In this document: positions 1 to 13,015 of the stretch, in pieces
Position numbering within the stretch: the stretch's first letter is position 1
How the letters are laid out: every line of letters starts with the position of its first letter
NCBI RefSeq assembly: GCF_022581195.2
Contig: NC_061476.1
Location: forward strand, 746,501 to 810,500
DNA: 64,000 nt
Direction: 5' to 3'
Origin: Helicoverpa zea
Lineage: Eukaryota > Arthropoda > Insecta > Lepidoptera > Noctuidae
Notes under the pieces: generated by a model
The model's database searches: none
Told to the model about the DNA's origin: nothing
What the model saw: only the letters and a program-made list of their open reading frames with translations
Made by a program: the position numbers and the translations under genes

Positions 1-87
1 CAGTTCATGTACACAGTTACACAAAGAACACAGACAAGATGAAAAATAGAAAAAAAATTAGTTGTAACTTTGAACATTCATCATCTG

Positions 88-240
88 TCTAGCTTTTTCC
101 AAACTATGTTGGGGTCGACTTCCAGTTTCACCGAATGCAGCTGAGTAACAGTGTTTTACATTTAGCAACTGCCTTTTGGACCTCATCAACCAAGTAACCT
201 GGTTGTCACACACACTACGACTAAGTTATACAATGTAAAA
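88..240 (+). repeat. dispersed repeat fragment, family A
   Basis: Shares GTTG-GGTCG-CTTCCAGT, CCGAATGCAG-TGAGTA, CAGTG-TTTACA and CCTC-TCAACC-AGT with 24615..24735. The copies are diverged, so this is an old dispersed retroposon family. Right duplicate at 27387..27539. Confidence 0.5.
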
Positions 241-329
241 TTTTGATGCCAAATGTTCAATCTATCTTCTGTTAACAACTATTTGAAGTTTGTCATAGCT
301 ATTTGCTGATCCGGTAATGTTACACTTAC

Positions 330-3253
330 CGAATAATCTCGTGTATTTCATCGGCCATTCTTTGAGCGAGATAGTTTCTGTTTTCAGCAGCCTCCTCCAT
401 TCCTTTGCCTCCTGCAATAAAAAGATCAATTTTTGTTTTTCTGAGCTAATTGAGATAAGTATTAGGTAATTGGGCCAGACACGTACACCAAATGTATCTG
501 GCGAAATGGGAATGTGTTGTTACCCACTAGTAACGGCTATCCCGTGGGGTGGGATGGAAAAGATAGATGGTTGATTTCGACACCTAAAACTGGTTTGGTA
601 TTATTCGAAAAACGCAAAGTGTCAAGGGGAGATGGGGAAGTCTTTACCCAGCAGTAAGCTTTCCTACAGTCTAGGGAGAAACGAAAGACAGTATAGAAGA
701 GGCTATCAGGCTTAGCACAAGTCGCTTTGGGGTCCAGTTTCCGAAGATTCACACGATTGGGCTGTGGTTGGAGCACTTTTTATACCGTAGTGGGTTACCC
801 CGTGTTTTGGAAGGCACGTAGTTCTGATCTACACGCGACACTTACCCTCAGTGAGGATGTGTATGTACATCTTCATGGAGCAGATGAGCACGGGCGCGAG
901 CTGCTTCACGCTGTCCAGGCAGCGGGTTAGCGTGTCTGCGTGCGGCGGGTGGGTCAACTCCGCTGCTCGGGCTGCCACCTATGTAACACAAAATCATTGA
1001 AAATGTGGGCTAGTAACAAAGAAAAAGAACATTCTGACAACTAATCAACATTTCTTCCAAACCATCATCTCAAGCGCCACAGACATGCATGCATACATCT
1101 TTATGAACAAAAACCTTTCTGCCTTCATTCAACCTAAAATATTCACATTGCGACTTATGCCTTACTAAATAAAGTGAAGTTTGCTTACCTCCCTGGCGGC
1201 CCTGGAGAGTGCTGGCGAGATGTCTCTGAGGAATTGAACCAGGTCTTCCATCGTATCTATGACCTCCGCCACCCCGAGATAATCTAGCACCTAGAAGTTA
1301 TCAATTAAAGAATATAAGTTATCTTCATCAACAACATTATTTGGCATCAGAGATCTCCTATTTGGGAAGCCAAAAGTTTGGCCCTCGTAATGAAATATAG
1401 TTTCTAATCCAAACATTCTTAATACACGTATTTTCCCTGGTTATACAATAGAAAGGCACATAATATAAAATTTCCCACGGTATTATGTGACACTGACTTG
1501 GAAATTAGAACAGAAACTATGTGATTACCAATGGTACGTTCATTTTCCCATGGAAATGTGTAAAAAATGTGAACTCATGCATGTGTTCGTCATGCAAGAT
1601 TAGAAAACTTACGTACACAAGGCTTCCAGGGAAATGTAGAACGGTGCATTTAGACATCGAGATAAGATTATTATTCATTCCAGATCATTAAACTTTACGG
1701 ACGCTGTATTTTCAAAAACTTAAAATTTTGAGTAATTCTTTGAATTGGCACATTGTATCACAAGCATTTATAAGGTGACTAACCTTTTTGCACTCCTTAA
1801 CGATCTTCCTAACTTCTGACTCGTCGAAACACAGCAGCAACGCAGACGTGCCCTGCAAGATTCCTCTCGAACCTTCAATCAGCTTCTTCCTGCAAACCAC
1901 ACTTATCTTGAGCTCCTTCACACGGGCGTCACAAGACTCGAAGGTAAAGAGGCTTGCGTCAACAGACATTGACATCGTGGCTGCATATGCAAGAAGCAAC
2001 CGAACCTTCCGTGCCAACCATATCTTAAAAGAACTCTGAACGACCCCTTCATGCAATGGGTAGATGACCTTACAATTTTGCAGTATCGATTTGAATTCTG
2101 AATGAAAAACGAGTAATCGATTGTGAAACAGCTGCGGAAGCTTACATAAGAAATTGTTTAGTTTAGAGGTATTTATGATAAGCATTCCGCAACAATATGG
2201 GAGCTTACATAATGCAACGTCATATTGGAAACAAATCATTTTTAGAACTTTCCGGATTTATTAAACTTTTTGTTTTTAGTAATGATCAGTACATTTGCAT
2301 CATAATGACGTCGGTTGCTTGTAAACAATTAATTTGTCATCATAGACTCACCTGACCTCTGGCTATGACTCGACTGTCATGGCCGGTAGCATCAAACTAC
2401 AAACTATGTATTAATTATGTAGACGATACCATTCTTAAATAAGAATTCCTCTAGTTTAAATAATCCACGAGAAATATGTACTCTTTATGTATGGAAATTT
2501 AAATGTTGGAGGCCCAATGTTTTGCCACACTCAGGGCATCGTCAGGGCACACTAGGCAACACAGAATGTGCCGTAAATGAAAACATCAGTAAAGAATCTT
2601 GCGGGCCTCAAGACCACCTTACCTTGCAGGTCCTGAGAAAGGATCAGCTCGCAGCATGTCGGAGGCCTGCTGCAGCAGAGTGGCAGCTGTCTCGACGCGG
2701 TGTAGTGCGCTCGGCATGTCGTGTCTGAGGACCGAGTCTTCTGAAGACTCGATGGTCTCGTGGCCAACCTGAGGAATTGTCCAAAGCATTTTGAAGATGT
2801 GTCTTACACTGTAAAACTTAGGAAGTGCAAAATGATGAGTGCCGCTAGGACTTTTTCCCACATACCCCTCTCCCGTCCCCCGATGGGAAGGGGATGCGTA
2901 ATAGTATTTTTAGCCTTGCAACAACAAAAAAAAGGTCAGATCTAGGACTGGAACCCGGAATCCTCTGAATCTTTACGATTATCAGACAGCATCTTTACGA
3001 TTGTCATTTCAAAATTACTGGGTGAAAAGTTTTTGATATTTCATAAATAGAAACTCTTATTCAACCCTTTTTCTTTTCTTTGTGAAGTCTTTTTCTTCGA
3101 CTCTTCTTTTAATATTTCATAAGGATAGCAAATTTCTTCACTTACCTTGACCAGGTTATTGACGGCGAGAGACACGGCTTGCACCGGCCTCGCCAGGTCA
3201 GGCATCGCGTTGCCATCTTCTGCTTCTTCATGGAGGATCACCAGACGAGAAAC
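330..3253 (-). CDS. Vinc: vinculin exons 2-7, second assembled copy
   Basis: Exons 3146..3253, 2623..2768, 1784..1889, 1189..1290, 846..978 and 330..411 encode vinculin residues from just after the first 19 to the start of D2. All six have clean GT/AG borders, lengths of 108, 146, 106, 102, 133 and 82 nt, and phases that join without a stop. There is no exon 1 beside them. They sit 27.3 kb downstream of the same exons of the main gene, after its exon 11, so they cannot be part of one collinear gene. I read them as a duplicate contig end and not a paralogue, because introns and transposon insertions match base for base. Use this copy for the protein sequence of exons 3, 4 and 6. Confidence 0.9.
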
Positions 3254-3340
3254 CTGAAGACGAAAGGAACACAAGTTTAGAAAGTAAGCAAGGAATAATT
3301 ACATGTCGAGGTTACATGGTAACCGTATACATGTATACAT

Positions 3341-3919
3341 GGTTACTGGTAAGTAGACCGCATCCTTTCAGGAGGTGATAGTATAGGTCAATACGGACAG
3401 ATTTGACCATGGCATACACTGGACAAAAGTTAACCCGTTTCAAGATAATCGAATTTCAAGATCAGTCGTCTAGGTACACGTATAAATTTTCATTATTAGT
3501 CAAAAGTCTCGTTTTTGTGGATTTTTGTGTGTTTTTGGATAGAAGATGAATCATTTCATAATAACAAACCATAAAACTGTACAAATCACAGAGGAAATTA
3601 TAGCGTACAGCAATTACTTTTTTAGTAGCTATTTTCTCAAAAATATTACTCTTCATTTTTTTGTGCAGAATACTTAAAAAACATCTACATTTATCTAGCT
3701 ATCCAAAAAGGCACAAACACACAAAAATCCGCAAAACGAGACTTGTAACTAATAATAAAAGTTTATACGTGTACCTAGACGACTTGTAAAGAAAAGATCT
3801 TGAAATTCGATTATCTTCAAACGGGTTAACTTTTGCCCAGTGTATCTCATGGTCAAATTTGTCCGTATTGACCTATACTATCACCTCATGAAAGGATGCG
3901 GTCTACTTACCAGTAACCC
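3341..3919. mobile_element. long-TIR foldback element, possibly MULE-like (left copy)
   Basis: Two ~200-220-bp arms (3341..3542 and 3699..3919) are inverted copies of each other at roughly 90% identity, joined by a ~155-bp AT-rich centre. Ends are GGTTACTGG / CCAGTAACC. The 9-mer TGTATACAT flanks both ends (3332..3340, 3920..3928), which would fit a 9-bp target duplication, but it is near-palindromic and low in complexity. No protein is encoded. Right copy at 30675..31253. Confidence 0.6.
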
Positions 3920-6900
3920 TGTATACATACATACTGTTATTGGAGAAAAATAAATTAGTTTATAATAAAAATATATTAGTTTCGAAATACCAAATTACGA
4001 ATCTTGAAACACTCTAACGTAATTCTTACGATTCAGCCGGGACCAGCATGTCTGTAGAAGTAACTGAATTATTCGCTCATAACGCACTTGAAGTAGGTAA
4101 GCACTTTTGGCTGGCAACTTTATATCTTGGCAGCCGAAAACTAGACGGTTGTTTACCAAACGATGCATGGAACACCACTTTTCAGTTTCTTGACATTTGT
4201 TCCGCTTTGTAAAACGTCCATAAATTATAAAACGCCACTTCGTCTCGCTCACGTGACGGAGGCTATTAACATAAGCTTGAACTTTAAAGTTTAAGATGAC
4301 ATGCAAGAATTGCGATAGATTATCCTAATACGTGATAGACTAAAGCACTATTCTTAGTATTCTTAACAATATAGCAAACAAATTATTTAAGCAAACTACA
4401 TTTGTCGAAAGTAATCAATCAATTCCAAGTTATCAATGACGGACCCTTTTCTAATCGGATTGACAATAGACTTTCGGTGAGGGCAAAAACATACTGCTAT
4501 TGATAGTAACCTAGTTACATTACAATAACGTATTTAACCTCCCAATTACCAGAACATTCTTCCAGAATTTTCGTCTCCACTATCAAAAGTAGACGCTGCA
4601 GAAATATGCATACCAGTCCCCTTATCTAAAAGTATAAGAAGAGCAAACAATGCATAACAAGGCTTATCTATAACTTCATAACTTTCTCTGACATTAAGCC
4701 GTCGGCCGTTCACTGCAGATAACCAAGTCTTTGTGTCTGCACTCTACACTTGCATTTTGTAATTCGATAGTCCCGTATAGGAGTGCATTCAGGATTAGTA
4801 AGTACATCAGACATTCTTGCGAGCTGTTTAATTTGAATATCAGATTTGTAAAAGGCCCTTTATTTTGTTGGAGACGCAACTGTTTTATTTAGTTAAGAAA
4901 CAGCTTACATAGTACCAACTTTTTTATTTGACTCCTAATACCTACTAATATACTTGAATCTTTAGTTGAACAATTAAGTAAATAATTTCATTGTATTGAC
5001 CATCTTGCTCATTTAAAAAAGGTCTCTAAAGAACGACCGCCTTGACTAACAGACAGAAAGCTATACTGTAGAAGATGCCAATATATCTACAACTTAGCAA
5101 CCAAACAATAAATTAAAGCTATCACTATTCCTAACAACAATAGCAAATATTTCAATACTGCAGCATTAGACACGCCATCAATATTGATTACTATCAATTT
5201 TCAATCGACTTGTCTCAAGAGCCTTAACGCCAGACGTCAGGGGCGCGATTCTACTAATTTTACTTAGGTAAGCGACATACGACTCACATCCGACTGAGAT
5301 CCAATCACGACTCGCGAAGCGTATGTGGCATTCCGCAATTTTTTTTTTTCTTTAAAAAAACGTTTTTATCTGTTTCTGTCATTCAATTATGAATCATATT
5401 GTCTGCAAATTATTTACGATTGCAATATATTGTAGAGCAAACTACCGTATAGACCAAATGGCAGACCAATCGCAAACCAATCGAATGTCGTTGGAATACG
5501 ATTGGTCTTATATTAGAAGCAGCACTGCGATTCAATTTCTATTCAATTTTAACATTATTAACTTAGCAGAATCGGGCTTCGGTAAGGCACGCCCGCAGCA
5601 GATAACTCGCCATATTAGGTGCGCGCACGCAACCAGCCAACGCAACATTCATTCATGGTTTTTTGTACCGACTACATAGTACGAGTACTGTTTTTGTTCG
5701 CTTTTGATTTTAATCTTGATGTATGCCAGTAGTGTCGGTGTTATGAAATTGTAACTGTTTTGTGTTTGTCACGTATTTACTGGTCCATATTATACTCTTG
5801 TGACATACATACATATGTCTTGCTTTCTGTTTGTTCATATCAAATCTTGCAAGCTTCCTACTTAATTCCACGTAGGTATGTCTGTCTACATGGCTCACCT
5901 AAATGGTGACGATTTTTGAGTTCCAATAGGTGTTAGTTGTTCCTCCTTCTACATAATCGTTATCAAACCAGACGAACTCTAATTTTTGAAAAAGCTTTTA
6001 TCCTAAACCTTCCACTATCTCCCACTTAGCAATAAAACCAGCTTAACGAACAGAACCCATTCCAGAAATGACTCCAATCTTTTTACCTTCGTGACTTTTA
6101 CAAATCACCCCTGTTCACCAGGGGTGCGTCGGAAAGGGCGCGGTATTTCCACCCCTGACGAGACAGCCTTGAGTCTGATTGTGTTTGTCCAAGATGATTA
6201 TGTGGCCGTCGGGGCTAAATGGCTGCGGAATCGTATTGGGTGAGGGTTGTTTGTTGAGTGTTCAATTCGGAAATGATGCTAGATTGAGTTGGGAAAGCAT
6301 TGCGGATACTTAGAGAGATGTTTACCGGTTGTATTCTATTTTATTTAAAAAACAGTATTCGATGTATTCGAAGTCTTCAAAAATCGACTGTATACTTGCC
6401 ACAGTAATAAACACGTTTAGTAAATAAAGCTTTTTTTTTTATCGTCCCACTGCTGGGCACAGGCCTCTTCTCACATGGAGAAGTAAATAAAGGGTAACGT
6501 CAAAATGTTTTGCTTAAATAAACGTGGGAGCCGATTTGAAAACACGAACTAAAACATCTTCCAGACCGTCCTATGCATCATACAAGGAAAATAAACAGAG
6601 TCTGCTCATTTATGCCTAAACATGTATTCCCAGAACCAGATAGGCATACAGTACCAGGTATAACATATCGACGCGAGTCACTGGGTCAAGGTGAAGCCGA
6701 GATGTTAGCTCTGGCGGGGCACTAGCTAATCTAGGTGTACATTTTCAGTGTTTACAATTCCAAAAGAAAGACAATATTCTGCTATACTTACTTTTGGCAT
6801 CGATATCCCCTAAACTGATCATTCCACTTTTCGAGTCATCAATCCAATTGGAGACCCATTGAAGATCCGATTGGTTACACACACTTTAGCAAATATAAGT

Positions 6901-7437
6901 ACGCCGGAAACCTTTTGTGCATAGGTATCTACTTATGGAAGAAATAGAGGTGACGCATAACCATCATCCAATGATGAATGGACAACGATGCAACATTGAT
7001 GCAGATGCTACATTAAGTGGTTTTGCAATATGTCGACTCTAAATTGCCAATAAGTTATGTTATGAAGCATCGAATGGCTGATGTAATGTCAACAACTCTT
7101 AGATCCCGTGTGAACTAGGCGTTTGAATCAAGCGAAAGTCTAGAGTTTGTAAGTATCAATATACTATTGGATGGAAGTATTATTGCAGTGCTTTTGAAGG
7201 CTACATTTTACTGTCTTGGAACTTATCGTGCGTTCTAGTTTTAATTAAGTTAAATCTCTTGCTGGCACAATTATTGTTCTTGTTATTTTCCTCTGTTAAT
7301 CAGTTGAAAATGTGTCAATCATTATTGACCTCATTGGATTGGTGGTTCTGTGGGTTTGGTGTTGACGACCGCCTCCAATTTTCGTTCCGTGTAGTACATG
7401 CTCTTGAAGATTGGGTTTTGCTAATGCAACATTTAAC
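3920..7437. other. vinculin intron 1, no gene seen (left copy)
   Basis: AT-rich sequence without coding frames that look real. A short perfect hairpin CACCCCTG/CAGGGGTG is at 6106..6126 with a 5-nt loop. Same content at 31254..34771. Confidence 0.6.
6441..6480 (+). repeat. CCCACTGCTGGGC repeat fragment
   Basis: Shares TCCCACTGCTGGGCA and AGGCCTC with 12949..12980, a short piece frequent in lepidopteran retroposons. Right copies lie near 33775 and 40283. Confidence 0.4.
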
Positions 7438-8061
7438 TAGAGATGGGTAACTCAGGAGTGATAGATAAAAAAGATATGTATCTTTCCGTTCTTATCACTC
7501 ACTCTTTGTATCAGTTCAAATCCGAATGTATCAGTGTATCTTTAACAACTCATTCAATCCGTCGTCCGTTTGTATCTGTGTTTCACTCGCACACACAGCG
7601 TTGAGCGGCTGGCGTCACGGTTTCTCATCGGAAAGTCCAGACATCTCTTTCGCACTTCCCTACTTAGAATACTGTCTCACTTTCTCGATACCGAGAATAA
7701 GTGTTTGACCATTATTTTTATTTATTTATTCGATTTACACGGCTTTAACAGCCAATTACATAAATCGTAAACTTAAATTCAAAATGAAAAATAGAAACTT
7801 AAAAATAAAAAAAAATAAACTTAAAAATATTATAAACTGATATACGAATCTATCTATCCTAAACGAATCTATCACTCTTAGTTCGTACTGATTTAGTGAT
7901 ACATTGGATTGAATTGAACGAAGCGAGTCACTCTGAGCAACAGTACAATGTCACTCGCGGATTCGAAAGGATATAGAGATACAAAAGAGTGATACATATC
8001 CCAGTGATCAAATGATACATATCAATCTTTTCTTTTCAATGATACGTTTTTCCCATGTCTA
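7438..8061. mobile_element. hAT-like non-autonomous transposon (left copy)
   Basis: 624 bp. The termini TAGAGATGGG and CCCATGTCTA are imperfect inverted repeats, and the element is flanked by a perfect 8-bp direct repeat CATTTAAC (7430..7437, 8062..8069). The 8-bp duplication is the hAT hallmark. No transposase ORF is inside; an A/T-rich retroposon tail (about 7710..7850) seems to be nested in it. Right copy at 34772..35395. Confidence 0.7.
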
Positions 8062-8863
8062 CATTTAACCAAGATGAACTGCCAACGACACTTCTCAATG
8101 CAAATGTCCGTAAAACCCTCCCACACACATGAATATGGCAAATAATAAAATCTAAGTTCGAGCGGTGTCGTAATATTCTCTCCAATAAGTCCACGGCCAC
8201 TACCACGCGTGGGCGTCGACCATATGGTGAGTTTTACCGGTGACAGCTACGCTATTATAAAATTGAACTAAGATAATTTCTTCACGGCGTTTTCACTTAT
8301 TGATTTTGCAGAATTTAAGTTTCTTTAGAGCCATTTCTCGGCATGATGCCAGTTAGCTGCTTGAAGGGTGTTGCGCTTGACAAAACAGCTTTCATTGCAA
8401 AAAGGCGAGTCTAAAATCAATTATGAAGATATTCAGACTTCCTTTGAAGATGAACTAGCTAAATACGAGAACTCAAACTGTCAAACTTTTTGATTATAAT
8501 CTACCTTTATTCTTCTCCATTGCTTTAACCTGTAAGTTTTTCATGCAGACATTTGGGAGGTCTAGATTATTTTAAACTACTTTTTATATAATCCTCACGC
8601 GCAATTCTCCGAAACGAGGGTCGCTGGATAGCGTAATTTAATACCAGACCGAACCAATCCGAAAAGGATTAGGTTGTTCGAGAGATATGCCAGTATCCAA
8701 TTTAATCGGATCTATTTAGCTTTCACAACGGAACAATGAAAACTTTATGATTTAAAAATATGTATATCCAGTTCTAAATCAATCAAAGAAAGCTTATGCT
8801 ATGAATTATGGTGATGTACGATTATGTTAAGTGTTTCCGACCGAAGAATTTCGAAGTACCTAA

Positions 8864-9233
8864 AGCTGTGTCTACGCTAGACGAACCGAGCACAAGCGGA
8901 GCACGAGCCGAACACAATTCGTCTTGTGTGGACCAACTTACAAGCCTCTAACGAGAGCGCTGCGAGCTCGGCTGCGTTCCGCCTGTTGTCGGTTTTGCCC
9001 TTGTAAAAATTACGACGCCCTTTATAAAAAGAGCTTGGTTGGCTGCAACAGCGGCGGCTACTGCAATATTATTAATATCGTCCATATTCGCCAAGACCCG
9101 CGAACTCACTGCGGAAAACTACGTTCGAGAACAGTGATCGTTGTAGGTTCGTTGTACGTCCACCCTTGACGCCGCGAACGACGGCTCCGCTTGTGCTTCG
9201 CTCGTGCTCGCTTCGTCTAGCGTAGACCCGCCT
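8864..9233. mobile_element. Harbinger-like MITE (left copy)
   Basis: 370 bp with inverted ends built on GTCTACGCTAGACGAA and Cys/Gly-free GC-rich GAGCACGAGC motifs, flanked by TAA on both sides (8861..8863, 9234..9236). A TWA target duplication suggests PIF/Harbinger. The GC-rich interior has no real ORF. Right copy at 36198..36567. Confidence 0.5.
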
Positions 9234-11256
9234 TAACAAAACTTGTGAAAGGTTTATATTTTTATTGATTGACGTCTAACAAACTGAAAATTGTTTGATA
9301 CACGAACGCTGTCACTGTGCTTTGAAGTGTAATATTGGAAGCAATGGGTCATATAGAAATATTCATTAAAGGTACTAGATCCAAAGAATAGTTTGATAAA
9401 ATGACCGCTTTCACTTGTAATACTTTATTGAAATTGGATTATAAATTAGTAGGCATTACAAGTAGGTATAACCAGTGGGCATGATAAACATTTGGTTGGA
9501 GCATCGAGCGTAACAAACATGTTGAACATAGAGATTTACTCACTAAACCAATGAATAAACCACAAAATACAACGATATACGGACAGCGACCTATTTGTAT
9601 TGGTAACTTGACAAACTATTTGTATTGGATAATGACAAAGACGTAATTTTTATCCATAGTAAGAATGAATAACAAAGAACATAGGTTACAAAATACATAT
9701 TTGTTATGGTATGTAATAAATGCACAGCATCGTATTTAACTAAAATATTTCATCAACCGGAACCCAAAAAGTGTTTTGCAAAAAATTACAAAAAACTTGA
9801 CACTTAAACAAGACAATAACGATCATTAAACAGACAAAAGGGACGATACCTCAATTACCAAGAAAAATGTACATACACATCAAACCAGTCTTAAATGCAC
9901 TGACCAATTACTAACGACAGATGCAAGCAACATCTTGCGAGCGACGCTGCAGTTTCGACGAGGTCATACAAATTAATCGTGAGCACTTTACTGAAGGAAA
10001 TCAATAAACTCTTGAAGCAAATGAGGAAATCCCGGAGACGGAGATTGTCTCGGATAAGAGCTAGTGATTGGACGATTGAACAAATCGAAATAGTATTCCC
10101 GAGACAGAACAATGTACAAAATCTTTTGTGCTATTTGTTGTGAAGATCCGACAACCTTTTTTTTAGATGGAAAATCATCAAGAACCCTCCCGCAAAGACT
10201 GCAACGGAAAGGAAAGCCAACTCCAAACCATGATCCTTCTGAATCCTTTTATGTAGGGCCGTACGCTGTCGATCTACACTACCGTGTACAATATGTAACT
10301 TTTAAATAGGAAAATATGAAACTAGTAAGTTAAGAAATAACGATACATTTGTAAAGTGCTGTAGAGGTAAGGTGGTCCTTCTAATATTTGAGTCGGATTG
10401 TAAATGTGCAAATCTTTTAGCGTAAGCAAATACAAAGCTGTCACTTTTATGGAGCTCTTAATCTAGGCGGATTATTTTCTTATATTTTTATGGGGGTTAT
10501 TGGCATTCGAATAATAGTTTATAACTCACTCACTGTACGATTTTATTATCTTACTGTTTCTAGTTAATGTATTCCATTCAGTTCTTGGGTCCTCCTAATA
10601 GGCGACATGCTGTTAGCTGTTACCATTAATGGCGTATAGCCATAAAGTAGGCCATAAGTTTATGCAAAACTCTCCATATTGACAGATCGAGATGAGATCG
10701 AACCACCCTCACTTCAAAATTCTTGTGAGATCGTCACAAAAACTGTGTGGCGAAAAGGGAACAAGGAACAAGTTACAAATTACAAGAAACGGTTAACAAA
10801 ATCTAAACAGTTGACTTCCTGCCAGTCGACCAATAACTTTGATATGACGTCATCATTATTATTGAAACAAGTTTGTCGAAGCATTCTCAAGTGCCTCGTC
10901 TCAGTCGTCTCATCTCAAGTATTTAAAACGTCGCTTAGCAATTGTTCGGACGTGTTACTACGTTAATCTTTTCGTGTAAACTTACTATACATTATACGTT
11001 TCATTTAATTCAGACCCATAAGTAGTTTGCAATAAGACTTCGAAATCAACACAGTGATCAATATACCAATTTATTGAATAAAAAATTGCAAAACGCGAAA
11101 GGAGTTTGGCTCTAACTAGAACTTCTTCGCGATCACCAATAACATTCGTAATTGGAACTAAACGCAAGAAGGAATTGTCTGGAATTGTCACATTGTCAGA
11201 TAAATGACAGCATCAACTTATGTTGACACTTGAAACCAGAGTTCTATTTCTCCGAA

Positions 11257-12489
11257 ATGATTAAAGTAATGGAGCCTAAGAAGCAGATATACACACAAAA
11301 AGAGAAGAAAGTATTTCTAGAAATATTGAAGAGTTATTCTAAAGTTGTTGAAAGTAAACACGGCCACAGTTCGGCTCTGAAAGCTAAGAACTTAGCTTGG
11401 CAAAAAATAGCTGCCGAGTTCAACTCGAACCCACATACTGAATTGCATGTAAGTATTTATTTGCATATTATACCTACATAAATCAAGTTTCTAATTTAGT
11501 GAACTGATAGAATCTCGCGTTTTTGACATTCTCAAGTCTCAGAGACACGATACTAGTTTTATTGTTGCACTTTATCAGATTTCAATTCATTTATCTAATC
11601 TGATCTTAGAAGTTTATCCTTTTACCATTAACTCATTAAACCTCCTTGTAGAGAACACCACAACAACTTCGAAGATTATGGCTGAACATAAAACATCGCC
11701 AGCGAGGAGAACTCGCCAAAAAACAGCATCACATACCCATTGGAGCCGTGGGTGAACTATCCAAAAACAACGTGTTGCAGATAGCACATGCACTTATAAC
11801 TGGTATTGATAGTTCTGCAGACTCCGATCTTGTTATAGGTAAAGAAAGACCTTTTAATGCAGTTACAGATTATGTTAATTCTGGAGATTTAACGCCTTTC
11901 CACCCCATTATGTTTGATCATAACACTAAATCCCATTTTACTTGCAGAAAAATTAACAGACAATGACCCTCTTCAATCAGTTCAATCAGAATCAAGTCTG
12001 TTTTTGAGTGAGGACTCTCAAAATACTTCCGAACAAGAAGCTTCAGCATTGAGGACTGTGAAAATGGAACCCATGTCACCAATCAGTGGCACATACAATG
12101 CGGACGCTATTTCAACGCCTGTAGTTAGTCAAAATCCACCAGATGCACCCAATAATGTAGAGAATGATAATTGTCTCAATCAAGACAAAAATGCTCTGCA
12201 GCAAAGTATGGAACTTCAGCAGTTGGAGATTGAGCTCCTAAGAGAGAAAGTAAAGGCTCAAAGGCAAGATAATAAGAACAAGGAAGCCCATAATGCAGTG
12301 ATACATGATTTGGAAATTCAGATTTTAAAAGAAAAACTAAGAGAGGCTAAGGCGAAAGCTGACTTGGCAGAGTTGAACTTGAAGAGACAAAAATATCGAG
12401 ACGGTAATTTAATTTTCCTTTATTTATTTTCTACAATTTATTTTTTTATATCCAATATTTCATTATATTATTAATATTTTCCAGATTGA
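11257..12489 (+). CDS. zeste-like Myb/SANT domain protein, nested in vinculin intron (left copy)
   Basis: Four exons: 11257..11448, 11652..11838, 11948..12403, 12485..12489, with GT/AG borders and phases giving 279 residues. The N-terminal ~95 residues, split by intron 1, look like the trihelix Myb/SANT domain of zeste-type regulators: a start such as YTQKEKKVFLEILKSYSKVV, then AWQKIAAEFNS, then RTPQQLRRLWLNIKHRQR. This suggests sequence-specific DNA binding in the nucleus. The middle is acidic and Ser-rich with a KMEPMSP motif. The C-terminal ~80 residues form a strongly charged coiled coil, from about MELQQLEIELLREKV to KQRDD-like end; zeste-type proteins multimerise through such helices. 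The stop codon lies in a 5-nt coding exon 4. Start taken at ATG 11257; ATG 11269 is in frame too. Lies on the strand opposite vinculin. A domesticated transposon protein is possible. Confidence 0.75.
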
Positions 12490-12585
12490 AACTGGAAATT
12501 ACAGTGAGGCTGGGTAATAATATTTTAAGATAGAAGTAGTTATAACTCAATATCTGATACGTTTTTCTTTGTATATACATTTTAA

Positions 12586-12591
12586 AATAAA
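12586..12591 (+). terminator. polyadenylation signal AATAAA of zeste-like gene
   Basis: AATAAA about 97 nt after the stop codon in exon 4, in an AT-rich stretch. The copy is at 39920..39925. Placement fits a short 3' UTR; no cDNA evidence is available. Confidence 0.5.
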
Positions 12592-12948
12592 ATCTTAATA
12601 CCTTTAAATTAAATGTTTTATGTGATTAAAAATACCTATGTCATAAACAATCAATACTTTTACAAAGCTCAACAAAAAAATAACAACAAAACGGTTACGA
12701 AATGGTTCCCGGTTGATTCCAAATTTAAATTTAGGCGCAAACACGCGCTAAAACTATAACAAACGGCCAGTGAGTCAGCGTTCAAACATAGAATATTTGA
12801 TTTTAATATCACCTGGCAACATTATCGCTGCACAATGTTTACGAGATCCAATTTTTTTGAACACAAGATTTCTTTCAAGGAAATCGATTTTTTAAATTTT
12901 GTTACACACGATTCGTGTGTTGGAGATTTTTTTTTCTTAACCTATAAT

Positions 12949-13015
12949 TGTCCCACTGCTGGGCAAAGGCCTCCCCATTTTGCCTCCACACCTCTCGATC
13001 TTTTGAGTCTTCCCA
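12949..13015 (+). repeat. CCCACTGCTGGGC repeat fragment
   Basis: Second piece of the same family, extended by TGCCTCCACACCTCTCGATC. Confidence 0.4.

Noticed and set aside
537..776. Minus-strand 79-codon frame next to vinculin exon 6 (also at 27836)
   Set aside because: Intronic, no splice support or known domain; longer in the right copy only because of the noisy patch.
6106..6126. CACCCCTG/CAGGGGTG hairpin as a regulatory site
   Set aside because: A single short hairpin in a long intron without context; likely chance or repeat remnant.
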